Assembly: GCA_029551925.1 (NCBI GenBank)
Contig: JAKPEO010000026.1
Location: 1-28,854 of the forward strand
Length of the DNA: 28,854 nt
Direction: 5' to 3'
Origin: a bacterium
GTDB taxonomy: Bacteria; JAGOBX01
A program made the position numbers and the translations under genes. The notes under the pieces are model-generated. The model worked only from the letters and a program-made list of their open reading frames with translations, did no database searches and was not told the DNA's origin. Position 1 is the first letter of the stretch. Each line of letters opens with the position of its first letter. Positions 1-7,774 of this stretch are shown here, in pieces.

Positions 1-1
1 A

Positions 2-439
2 TTATTATTTTTTGATTCATATGAATTTAAAAATTATTGGTATGAGACAGGCACGCCGACTTTTTTGTTAAATTTATTGTATGAAAAACAATATGATTTA
101 AGCAATTTAGAGACGCTCGAATTATTTGAAAGTTCGTTAGGCAAATTTGAGATAGAAAATCTGTCAGCCGAAGCAGTGTTGTTTCAGACAGGGTATTTGA
201 CAATAAAAGAAAAAATAAAATTTAATGAAGAAACATATTATAAACTTTCATATCCAAATTATGAAGTAAAAAAGTCATTATTAGATAATTTATTAAAAAC
301 TTATATAAATGATAATTCTTCGCTAACAGATTTTAAATTTTTACAAATGTATAAACAATTAGAAGCCGAAGACATTCACGATTTTATAGAAAATATCAAA
401 TTTATATTCAGCGGCATCCCTTTTCAGCAATCAGTTTAA
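2..439 (+). CDS. AAA-ATPase-like / PD-(D/E)XK nuclease-family protein, partial and truncated
   Basis: The reading frame is open from base 2, so the start lies outside the window; a TTG at 65 is internal. The visible 145 residues begin with a segment ending in YWYETGTPTFLLNLL, followed by DLSNLE, LFQTGYLTIK and YPNYEVKKSLLDNLL. This is the conserved middle of the large family with an N-terminal AAA-ATPase-like domain (DUF1703 type) and a C-terminal PD-(D/E)XK nuclease-like domain, common in anaerobes and of unknown role. The frame stops after IFSGIPFQQSV, where family members normally enter the roughly 100-residue nuclease-like domain. No other plus frame downstream carries that domain. The end overlaps the convergent radical SAM gene by 9 bases. 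This is probably a decayed or rearranged copy; a natural short form is possible. Family call is fairly sure, function unknown. Confidence 0.75.
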   Translation, partial: LLFFDSYEFKNYWYETGTPTFLLNLLYEKQYDLSNLETLELFESSLGKFEIENLSAEAVLFQTGYLTIKEKIKFNEETYYKLSYPNYEVKKSLLDNLLKTYINDNSSLTDFKFLQMYKQLEAEDIHDFIENIKFIFSGIPFQQSV

Positions 440-1738
440 TAAATTATTTACAAATGCTTTTGTGTATCTTATTTTGCAGTCATTTGCAATATTTAAAATA
501 TCGTTAATTTCTTGATTCACATCAAAATCCAATGGAGTTAAGTCATCTTTGCTAATATCTGAAAACTCATAATAAATATATGGGTTTATTTGTGCAATTT
601 TAGGTATTAAATCAGAATTTTTTATTAAAAATTTTTTTGTGTCATCAATTGTTTTTTTGGTTTCAAACGGATGACCTATTATCAAACTAATTTCAAAGTG
701 CAAATCCGCTAATTTGCATTTTTTAAAAAAATTTATCGCTGTATTAGTATCAAATCGTTTATTCATTTTTTGGAGAATATAATCAGAGCCGCTTTCTAAT
801 CCAACAAATAAATTATAACACCCTGCTTTTTTTAAAAGTTTAAATAATTCTATAGGCATATCATTACGAATATAAATTTGCGCTTCCCATTTCATATTTG
901 GCAATTTATCAATCATCAATATACATAATTTTTCCAATTTCTCTAAATTTGCGTTAATCAATGAATCTTGAAAAATAAACCAATTAATATTAAATTTTTT
1001 ATTAAGATATTTTAACATCTCAATAGTATATTCCGACGAATGCTGTCTAAACTTAAAATTTTTATATAGTTTTTTTTCCGAACAAAAAGAGCAATTATTA
1101 ATGCAGCCGCGCGACATCAAAATCGGCAAACAATTATTAACTTTATAATTATTCAAATTAAAAATTGTAAAATCAGGATATGCCAAATCATCGATATTTT
1201 TTATTTCTTCAAAATAATATTGACTTTTGGCAGAGCCATTTTTTATTGATATTATAGCGTTTTCGCCTTCGCCCACCGCCCAAATATCAGCTTGTATTTC
1301 TTTTTTTTTATTTAATGTCAGTATTTTAGTTATTTCCGGTCCGCCTACTATGATTATAATATTTTGACATTGTTTTTTTAAATTTTCTATTGTCTTCATA
1401 GTAGTGTAATAGTTGCTTTCAAATACTGAAAATGCTATATGCGTGATTTCATTTTTTTTTATTTTATCGATTAAATCATCTATAAATTTCGGATAGCGCT
1501 CAATCAAATTTTCAAAAAAAAATTGTTTGTGGTTTTGATTATTTGATTCCCAATTTTTAATCAAAAAATCTTGAGGATACTGCGTTTTTAGTTTTTGATA
1601 TATTTCGCTATTGAAATCAATAAAAATATCAGAATTATTTTCGTCTTGATTTTTTAATGAAGCCGCTAAATACGATAATGATAGCGGCGGCAGTTTCAAC
1701 CAAAACGGCGGCAACAGACAAATTAACAATCTATTCAT
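431..1738 (-). CDS. B12-binding-domain radical SAM protein
   Basis: A 435-residue protein. Residues 1 to about 170 look like the Rossmann-type cobalamin-binding domain that often precedes radical SAM domains: LPPLSLSYLAASL near the start, ITHIAFSVFESNY, IIIIVGGPE and WAVGEGENAI. I do not see the DxHxxG cobalamin-ligand motif, which many members also lack. The radical SAM domain follows, with the [4Fe-4S] motif CINNCSFC (C212, C216, C219) and later LFVGLESGSD and IIGHPFET, the usual SAM and barrel motifs. The substrate cannot be told from sequence. It is the last gene of a four-gene minus-strand unit, 3 bases after the antiporter stop codon, and converges on the truncated ATPase gene. Its neighbours do not reveal a pathway. 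The ATG start fits the N-terminal domain. Confidence 0.85.
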   Translation of the reverse strand: MNRLLICLLPPFWLKLPPLSLSYLAASLKNQDENNSDIFIDFNSEIYQKLKTQYPQDFLIKNWESNNQNHKQFFFENLIERYPKFIDDLIDKIKKNEITHIAFSVFESNYYTTMKTIENLKKQCQNIIIIVGGPEITKILTLNKKKEIQADIWAVGEGENAIISIKNGSAKSQYYFEEIKNIDDLAYPDFTIFNLNNYKVNNCLPILMSRGCINNCSFCSEKKLYKNFKFRQHSSEYTIEMLKYLNKKFNINWFIFQDSLINANLEKLEKLCILMIDKLPNMKWEAQIYIRNDMPIELFKLLKKAGCYNLFVGLESGSDYILQKMNKRFDTNTAINFFKKCKLADLHFEISLIIGHPFETKKTIDDTKKFLIKNSDLIPKIAQINPYIYYEFSDISKDDLTPLDFDVNQEINDILNIANDCKIRYTKAFVNNLLN

Positions 1739-1741
1739 TAA

Positions 1742-2935
1742 TCAAAAATTTAATTTTAAAAATTTATTGCCAAAATATTTTATGCCAAATACTCCTATTG
1801 GGGTGGTGAATAAAATTGATAATACAGCGACAGCCAAAATAATATTGCCTTCTTTAATACCTAACGCTAATGGTATTCCAGCAAGCGCAGCTTGCACTGT
1901 CGCTTTTGGCAGATATGCGATCATACAAAAAATACGCTCTTTAATTGTAAAATTTGAAAATGCTGTTGATAAGAACACCGCTAACGCCCTAAAGAATAAC
2001 CCGATTATTATTGCAATTAATCCTTTGACGCCTGCTGAAATTATTATTTTTAAATCGACTTTCATACCAATATAAACAAATAAAATTATTTCCGCTGGTA
2101 TCCATAATTTCTGTAATTTTTGCGATAATTCCTGCGCTATATATTCTGTCTTTTCTAATATTATGAAGCCGACTGTTATAATGCTTAATAATGCCGCGCT
2201 GTGCAGCCAGTCTCCGATTTGCAATAACAATAAAGCAAGCATTAAAATAATCAATGTTTTTTCAGAAGCGCGCACCTGCTTATATTTTTTTTCAAAATAT
2301 ACAACCAAAGCAAATCCTAAAATTACGCCAAAACCAATGCCGGATAAAATAGATAGCGGTATTGTTAATAATATCTTTGTAATGTCTATAGATTTCGATT
2401 GATGAATATTTAAAAACAAAGAAAATATTGTAATTGCTGCGACATTATCAACAGACGCGCTCGCAAGCATTAAAGTAGGCACTTTATTTTCAGAAGGATT
2501 TTTTTCTTTTATTTCAATCATTGCCGGAACAACAACCGCAGGCGAAACAGCAGAAATAATAAAAGCCGCCATACCTGCGCTAATCCATTCAAATTGAAAG
2601 AAAAATCTAAAAATAAATATCAGCGCCGCGCCTTCGATTAGGCAGGGTAATATAGACATTGTTATAGCAGTATTACCAATTTGCGCTAAATTATCTTTTT
2701 TTATTGACAATCCGGCTCGCAAAATAATAATTATTAGCGCTAATGATTTTAATATCGGTTCAATATCCCATATAGTTTGCGGGATAGCGTTTTTAAAATA
2801 TACTCCTAATAATATTCCGCATAACAGCATACCTAAAATATTCGGCAGTTTCAATTTTGAAAATATTTTTCCGCTCAACCACCCTCCAAATAAAATTACA
2901 AATGCAATAATATTTAATGTTAATTTCAATTTCAT
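1742..2935 (-). CDS. Na+/H+ (cation:proton) antiporter, CPA2/NHA-like
   Basis: A 397-residue polytopic membrane protein with about 11 to 12 hydrophobic segments and no cytoplasmic regulatory tail. Motifs SPAVVVPAM (about residues 131-139) and VPTLMLASASVDNVAAI (152-168) match bacterial relatives of the animal NHA/SLC9B exchangers, which swap Na+ or Li+ for protons across the inner membrane. The family normally has two adjacent aspartates in the unwound helix; here the pair is D163-N164 (codons GAT AAT). The start overlaps the stop of the upstream YfhO-like gene by 4 bases (ATGA at 2932-2935), implying translational coupling. The family assignment is good; ion specificity and transport mode are open because of the D-to-N change. 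Confidence 0.88.
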   Translation of the reverse strand: MKLKLTLNIIAFVILFGGWLSGKIFSKLKLPNILGMLLCGILLGVYFKNAIPQTIWDIEPILKSLALIIIILRAGLSIKKDNLAQIGNTAITMSILPCLIEGAALIFIFRFFFQFEWISAGMAAFIISAVSPAVVVPAMIEIKEKNPSENKVPTLMLASASVDNVAAITIFSLFLNIHQSKSIDITKILLTIPLSILSGIGFGVILGFALVVYFEKKYKQVRASEKTLIILMLALLLLQIGDWLHSAALLSIITVGFIILEKTEYIAQELSQKLQKLWIPAEIILFVYIGMKVDLKIIISAGVKGLIAIIIGLFFRALAVFLSTAFSNFTIKERIFCMIAYLPKATVQAALAGIPLALGIKEGNIILAVAVLSILFTTPIGVFGIKYFGNKFLKLNF

Positions 2936-5325
2936 TTTTGTTTCCTAATATTATTTTTGATTAAATAAATTATTAATATAAATAAAACCGTAAAACTTAT
3001 AATACAAAAATAAAAAAAATAATACGGCTTGTATTTAAGTATTACACTATTTTTTCCGGGCGGAAGTTTTAATGAACGAAATACATAATTAGCGCGATAA
3101 ATAGGCATTTTTTTGCCGTTAATATAACAATGCCAATCGTCGTAAAAAAGTTCTGATAAAATCACAAATTGTTCTGTTTGTGCAGCTGCTTCAAAATATA
3201 TGGAATTAAAATTAACTTTTACATTTTGGATTTTTAGATTTTCAGGATTGAATATTAAATTAGAAAAATCATTTTTATAATTTGACGGCAAAACCGCAAT
3301 ATCATAGTTGTGATTATTAATATTTTGCGAAATTTTTAATAATTCATCTTTTTTATTTTCTGCAAAAATAATTTCGTTAATGCCGTAAATGCGCGGCTTA
3401 TAATTTTTTGGGATTAATAATCTATTGCCAGTTTCAATATCAGTGTAATACAAATAAGTATTTGTATTATTGTAAATATCAAGAAACCAATCTTTATTAG
3501 CAAAAATATATTTAACATTCATAAGTTCCAACGCGCGTAATCCAAAAGAACCCAAAAATGTCTGATAATCATCATACATTGTCGCAGTACGTCCTAATAT
3601 ATCTTGTTGATTAAATGTAATATGCTGCGAATACCCGCAAGAAAATACAGAATGCACGCGGAAATTTTCATTATCATTACTTATTTGTTCAAATAATCTT
3701 TTATGGATGAGCATATCATTAAATTTTCTTAATGACATATTCAAAAGTAATTTATTGAGTGGCAATAATTCAATAAGCAAAACAACAAAAAAAATAATGA
3801 AAATATAATTTTTTCGGTCTTTATATCTTTTAATAATAGTAATACCAAGCGCGGCAATAACTACAACGCTAAAAAATTTAAACATTGCATTTGTCAGAGT
3901 AAGATTAAAATTTTTAGATAATCCATTATTTAACGAATGTAAAAGCCAACTTCTTTTAAAACCAGCGTTATGGATATATTCATAAAATGACAATATTATT
4001 TTTTCACAATTATTCTTGAAAACATTGACATAAATAATAAACGCCAAACTCAAAATTGCGGCGGCAAATAAAATCAAAAATTTTCGTTTTGAAATTTCAA
4101 ATTTGTTTTTTAAAATAAAATTAATAGAATATGCTGAAAATATGCTGACAGCAAAAATGTAAATCAGTAAATATCGCTGCGGCGCGCGAAAATAACTTAC
4201 TCCCGGTATAAATTTATAAGGAATAATAAATAGCGGATTGTATTTGCCAAACGCCATAAATAATGAAACTAAAATCATTAAAATTAATGAAAATTTTATT
4301 TTGATTTTTCTTTTAAAAAAACCGCAGATAAAAATCAAGATTAATGCTAATGCTCCTGTATATCCCTGCCACATTGTAGTATTAGGTCCGAAAAAAGTTT
4401 TGTCGTCATAGCCAAACGGATTTTCTAAAAAAAACATTAATAATTGGTCAGGCGATACCGAGAGATTGGTGGTATAATTAATAGCGCCGCGATTAACGCG
4501 CGCAGAATTACGAGCCATATTAAAACCAGCTAATAAAAGTGGCGATACGCAAATTGCAAAACAAATGTAGAATATTGAAAAAATCAATATGCGGCGCAAT
4601 ATAAATTTAATATTCAATTTTAGATTATACGACAATATAAAAAGCGCAATAGCAAATTGCGCAATATAAAAAAAATTTAGATGGCCGGCAAAAAACATTA
4701 AAACATTTGATAAAATTGCTGTGATAAAATATTTTTTATTTTTTGTCCGAAAAAAAAGTAATAGTTCAGTGATAACAAGCGGCAGCCAGATAGAAGTTGA
4801 GATTGTTCCGTAATTAGCGTCTTTGTATGCTTGCGCAAAAAATCCGCTAAAAATAAATAACGCTGCGCCGAACGCCGCAGATTCTTTCGGCAAATATAAT
4901 TTTTTTAGCAAACGATACATAAATAAAAAACCAAAAAGAATATGAAGGATAGTAGAATAATCTATTTCTAAGTGGGTAGGAAATTTTATAAATATCCAAG
5001 TAAACGGATAAAATAATTGCGCTTGCGGTTCTTCGATGAATGAATGCCCGCCAAATCGTAATTTTGTCCACAGCGGAAATTCGCCGTTTTTCAATGCTAA
5101 TCGTATTGTTTCTTTGCAAGGATAAAATACATCTGAATTGTCTTCATTAAAAAAATTATAATTTCCGACAATAATCGGAAAAAAAAGGTATATAAATGCG
5201 CAAAAAATAAATGCGAATATTAAATAATTTTTGTTATTAGCAATCATAAATGCTAATATATAAAAAAATAAAAAAACAGCAAGAATAAAAAAATACGGAA
5301 AGAGTGTTTTACTCAAAAATTCCAA
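2932..5325 (-). CDS. YfhO-like multi-pass membrane protein
   Basis: A 797-residue protein with about a dozen membrane segments in the first 530 residues, then an extracytoplasmic beta-rich domain and a final membrane helix. The early loop NEDNSDVFYPCKETI (acidic D65), GEFPLWTKLRFGGH and SYFRAPQRYLLIY, and the late SELFYDDWHCYINGKK with LPPGKNSVILKYKP, are typical of the YfhO family of GT-C-fold glycosyltransferase-like proteins. In Firmicutes, YfhO members are linked to glycosylation of cell-envelope polymers; the donor and acceptor here are unknown. The start is a TTG at 5325, because the stop codon at 5341-5343 is in frame and no ATG or GTG lies between; no clear ribosome binding site is visible. 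It follows rlmI by 15 bases and overlaps the antiporter gene. Confidence 0.82.
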   Translation of the reverse strand: MEFLSKTLFPYFFILAVFLFFYILAFMIANNKNYLIFAFIFCAFIYLFFPIIVGNYNFFNEDNSDVFYPCKETIRLALKNGEFPLWTKLRFGGHSFIEEPQAQLFYPFTWIFIKFPTHLEIDYSTILHILFGFLFMYRLLKKLYLPKESAAFGAALFIFSGFFAQAYKDANYGTISTSIWLPLVITELLLFFRTKNKKYFITAILSNVLMFFAGHLNFFYIAQFAIALFILSYNLKLNIKFILRRILIFSIFYICFAICVSPLLLAGFNMARNSARVNRGAINYTTNLSVSPDQLLMFFLENPFGYDDKTFFGPNTTMWQGYTGALALILIFICGFFKRKIKIKFSLILMILVSLFMAFGKYNPLFIIPYKFIPGVSYFRAPQRYLLIYIFAVSIFSAYSINFILKNKFEISKRKFLILFAAAILSLAFIIYVNVFKNNCEKIILSFYEYIHNAGFKRSWLLHSLNNGLSKNFNLTLTNAMFKFFSVVVIAALGITIIKRYKDRKNYIFIIFFVVLLIELLPLNKLLLNMSLRKFNDMLIHKRLFEQISNDNENFRVHSVFSCGYSQHITFNQQDILGRTATMYDDYQTFLGSFGLRALELMNVKYIFANKDWFLDIYNNTNTYLYYTDIETGNRLLIPKNYKPRIYGINEIIFAENKKDELLKISQNINNHNYDIAVLPSNYKNDFSNLIFNPENLKIQNVKVNFNSIYFEAAAQTEQFVILSELFYDDWHCYINGKKMPIYRANYVFRSLKLPPGKNSVILKYKPYYFFYFCIISFTVLFILIIYLIKNNIRKQK

Positions 5326-5340
5326 TATTTTTTTATAAAA

Positions 5341-6504
5341 TTAATAGAGTTTCATAACTAAAAATTTTAAATAATTGGCTTCCGGAAAATGCAAAGGTAT
5401 TGGATGATCAAGCGAAGCGCTGCGCTCCGCTATAATATTAAATTTTTTATTACAAACGCTTGCGGCATTTAACAAAGTCTGTTTTAACTGCTCATCAGTC
5501 AAAGCATACGAACAAACGCTTACTGTAATAATGCCGCTGTCTTTTAATAATTTTAAAGCATCAGCAAATAAATAATAAATATATTTCAGCGCTTTATTTT
5601 TTTGATTAGCAGAATTAACTAATGCCGGCGGGTCAAGTAGTATAACATCATATTTTTTTTGCAGGTACTGTAAACTCTTTAAAATTTCATCTACACGCCC
5701 TTGATAAATTCCGCAATTTTGAAAATTATTTAATACGCGCATCTTTTCAAATAATTCTATACATTTATTATTGCTTTCAATTATATCAACATTTGCTTGT
5801 TTTTTCAGGGCATATAATGCAAACGCGCCAGTATATGCAAATGCATCTAATACTGCCATCTGCGGTTTGATATATTCAGCTATAAAATTTCTATTTGCCC
5901 GCTGGTCTAAATAAAAACCGGTTTTTTGCCCTGATAATGGATTGATTAAAAATTTTATATTGTCCATTTCTACGCAGATCGGCAATGTTATTTCATTTTT
6001 AATCCAGTTCTTATTACCGTTTTCTAAAATCTCTATTATTGAAAATTCGCTAAATTTACTTTTTAAAATTTCATTTATTATATCTTTTAAAATCAATATT
6101 CCAGTATTAGAATACTGCGCTACTATCAAGTTTTCATATCTATCTATTATCAAGCCGGGCAAACCGTCTGCTTCACTAAAAAATAATCGGCAATTATTAT
6201 CGCAACTTAAAAATTTTCTGTATTTTAGCGCGTCATTAATTTTTTTAGTTATTATATTTTTTATTTCAGACCATTTTGCATATTCGCCGAATTCAATCAT
6301 CTTCACAGCATATAACGAATTTTCAAAATATATTCCTATCCCAACATTGAGGTTATTATATTCTAATTCTATCGCCGCACCGGTTTTTAATTTTTTATTT
6401 TGATTTTTAGAAAAAATTAAGGATTTTTGATATATCCAAGGATGGTGATATTTTATTGTCTTATATCCGCGATCTGTTAATTTTAATTTTATTGGAGTAA
6501 ACAT
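5341..6504 (-). CDS. rlmI: Class I SAM-dependent rRNA methyltransferase, RlmI-like
   Basis: A 387-residue protein with the RlmI architecture: an N-terminal PUA RNA-binding domain (residues 1 to about 75, with HPWIYQKSLIF), a central EEHEE-type linker domain (EADGLPGLIIDRY, 111-123), then GQKTGFYLDQR (192-202) and a Rossmann methyltransferase domain with VLDAFAYTGAFALYA, the LDPP motif (290-293) and SVCSYA containing the likely catalytic C331. E. coli RlmI makes m5C1962 in 23S rRNA; the homologue RlmK-N acts at a different position, so exact target identity is inferred. It is the first gene of the rlmI-YfhO-antiporter-radical SAM unit and lies just downstream of the hairpin at 6524-6549. The ATG at 6504 is the natural start for the PUA domain. 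Confidence 0.88.
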   Translation of the reverse strand: MFTPIKLKLTDRGYKTIKYHHPWIYQKSLIFSKNQNKKLKTGAAIELEYNNLNVGIGIYFENSLYAVKMIEFGEYAKWSEIKNIITKKINDALKYRKFLSCDNNCRLFFSEADGLPGLIIDRYENLIVAQYSNTGILILKDIINEILKSKFSEFSIIEILENGNKNWIKNEITLPICVEMDNIKFLINPLSGQKTGFYLDQRANRNFIAEYIKPQMAVLDAFAYTGAFALYALKKQANVDIIESNNKCIELFEKMRVLNNFQNCGIYQGRVDEILKSLQYLQKKYDVILLDPPALVNSANQKNKALKYIYYLFADALKLLKDSGIITVSVCSYALTDEQLKQTLLNAASVCNKKFNIIAERSASLDHPIPLHFPEANYLKFLVMKLY

Positions 6505-6511
6505 ACTAATT

Positions 6512-6555
6512 AAAAAACAAAAAATGCGTTGAAAAAATTTTCAACGCATTTTTTT
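6512..6555. terminator. Rho-independent terminator after secG
   Basis: A near-perfect inverted repeat: arms 6524-6535 and 6538-6549 (ATGCGTTGAAAA and complement) with a tiny loop. An A-rich run lies before it and a T-run after it on the plus strand, so it has a U-tract in both directions. It sits 30 bases past the secG stop and 20 bases before the rlmI start, and most likely ends the pgk-tpiA-secG transcript. The separate promoter for rlmI is not obvious. Confidence 0.85.
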
Positions 6556-6579
6556 ATATTTTTTTCGCTACAATAATTT

Positions 6580-6954
6580 TTATTGTTGTTCGCTTACCGG
6601 CTGCTGTTGTTCTTTTTGCACTGCGCCGCCTTGCTGCGCCGATTGTTCTTGTTTTTGTTCAGGCGCTGCTGACTGCTGCGGCTGCACTACCGACTGCTGT
6701 TCTTTAAATGTATCTTTTATTACAGATTTTCCAGACGGCACAACAGTCAACAGCACTGATGTTATCATAAATACAATCGCAGAAAAAGTAGTTATTTTCG
6801 TCAAAATGTTTCCGGATTGCGCGCCGAAAACAGTTTGCGACGAACCGCCAAATATTCCGCTTAACGCATTAGTCTTACCGACTTGCAACAAAACTACAAT
6901 AATCAATTCAATACATACTATTATATGCAAAATTAAAATAAGATTATACCACAC
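6580..6954 (-). CDS. secG: Preprotein translocase subunit SecG
   Basis: A 124-residue protein. Residues 1 to about 75 are a standard SecG: a first membrane helix (LILILHIIVCIELIIVVLLQ), the cytoplasmic loop with GGSSQTVFGAQSG, and a second helix (ITTFSAIVFMITSVLLTVV). SecG binds SecYE and aids SecA-driven export at the inner membrane. Residues 85-124 are a low-complexity tail dominated by Gln with Ala, Glu and Pro. The start is GTG at 6952-6954, set by a GGAG seven bases upstream. It is the last gene of the pgk-tpiA-secG set, 32 bases after tpiA, an arrangement seen in many bacteria where secG follows tpiA. Certain by sequence. Confidence 0.95.
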   Translation of the reverse strand: MWYNLILILHIIVCIELIIVVLLQVGKTNALSGIFGGSSQTVFGAQSGNILTKITTFSAIVFMITSVLLTVVPSGKSVIKDTFKEQQSVVQPQQSAAPEQKQEQSAQQGGAVQKEQQQPVSEQQ

Positions 6955-6986
6955 TTTTCTTCTCCTCTATCACAAAATAATATAAT

Positions 6987-7739
6987 TTATTTGAATTTCA
7001 CTATATCAGCAAAATTATCAGGATCCAATGATGCACCGCCGACCAGTGCTCCATCTATATCCGGCTGATTCATTAATTCAGCGGCATTAGACGGTTTCAC
7101 GCTACCGCCATATTGAATTATTACCTTTTCTGAAATTTCCATACCGTATTTTTCTTTTAGCCAATTGCGGATAAATTTATGAACTTCTTGCGCTTGCTCC
7201 TTTGTAGCTGTCTTACCTGTGCCAATGGCCCAAACAGGCTCGTATGCAATTGTTATCTTCAACATTTTTTCAGAATTAATATTATTTAACCCGCCTTCTA
7301 ATTGCGTTCTGACAACTTCAAATGTCTTGCCAGCTTCGCGTTCTTCTAATGTTTCTCCTAAACAAAATATCGGCAATAATCCAACGTTTAATGCTGTTTG
7401 AATTTTTTTGTTTATTATTTCGTCTGTTTCTTTAAAATATTGACGCCGTTCAGAATGTCCTAAAATTACATATTTTGCACCTGCGCTTAACAGCATATCC
7501 GCTGATACTTCGCCTGTGTATGCCCCTTCTTTTTCAAAATAAATATTCTGTCCGCCGACAGATATATTAGTATCCTTCAAAATCTGCGCGACAGCATCAA
7601 TACACACAGCCGCTGGGCATACTGCAATTGTAACATTATTAACGCCAGCTAATTTATTCTTTAATGCAATAGCCAATAATTTCGCGTCTTTCAAATTTTT
7701 ATTCATCTTCCAATTGCCAGCTATAAATTTTTTTCGCAT
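6987..7739 (-). CDS. tpiA: Triosephosphate isomerase
   Basis: Interconverts dihydroxyacetone phosphate and glyceraldehyde 3-phosphate in glycolysis. A 250-residue TIM barrel of normal length. The active-site set is complete: FIAGNWKMN with the catalytic Lys, LGHSERR with the electrophilic His, [11 protein letters not shown] with the base Glu on the mobile loop, and YGGSVKPSN plus GALVGGASL for phosphate binding. I chose the ATG at 7739 ([13 protein letters not shown]) over the TTG at 7754 and the ATG at 7745, because GGAG at 7749-7752 sits 9 bases before it and this matches the usual N-terminus. It follows pgk closely, so the two are very probably cotranscribed. Confidence 0.96.
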   Translation of the reverse strand: MRKKFIAGNWKMNKNLKDAKLLAIALKNKLAGVNNVTIAVCPAAVCIDAVAQILKDTNISVGGQNIYFEKEGAYTGEVSADMLLSAGAKYVILGHSERRQYFKETDEIINKKIQTALNVGLLPIFCLGETLEEREAGKTFEVVRTQLEGGLNNINSEKMLKITIAYEPVWAIGTGKTATKEQAQEVHKFIRNWLKEKYGMEISEKVIIQYGGSVKPSNAAELMNQPDIDGALVGGASLDPDNFADIVKFK

Positions 7740-7748
7740 TATCATCAA

Positions 7749-7752
7749 CTCC
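7749..7752 (-). promoter_or_regulatory. Ribosome binding site that decides the tpiA start
   Basis: GGAG on the minus strand lies 3 bases before the ATG at 7745 and 9 bases before the ATG at 7739. The second spacing is the workable one, so the protein starts MRKKFIAG. The upstream TTG at 7754 overlaps this site and is excluded. Confidence 0.7.
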
Positions 7753-7774
7753 AATTTTTTATTTTTCTACAAAA

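Noticed and set aside
65-439. TTG at 65 as start of a small complete protein
   Set aside because: The frame is open from base 2 and encodes the conserved YWYETGTPTFL segment, so the gene extends beyond the window.
1767-2402. Plus-strand frames opposite the antiporter
   Set aside because: They are antisense to clear membrane-protein code, lack ribosome sites and match no family I know.
4847-5119. 90-codon minus-strand frame inside the YfhO-like gene
   Set aside because: It is an out-of-frame overlap of a well-supported long gene with no recognisable domain and no ribosome site.
5942-6403. 153-codon plus-strand frame opposite the rRNA methyltransferase
   Set aside because: The methyltransferase on the minus strand has full family motifs; the opposite frame is a hydrophobic shadow of AT-rich DNA.
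7740-7754. Longer tpiA start at TTG 7754 or ATG 7745
   Set aside because: The GGAG at 7749-7752 is 9 bases before the ATG at 7739 and overlaps or crowds the earlier starts; the shorter protein matches the family N-terminus.
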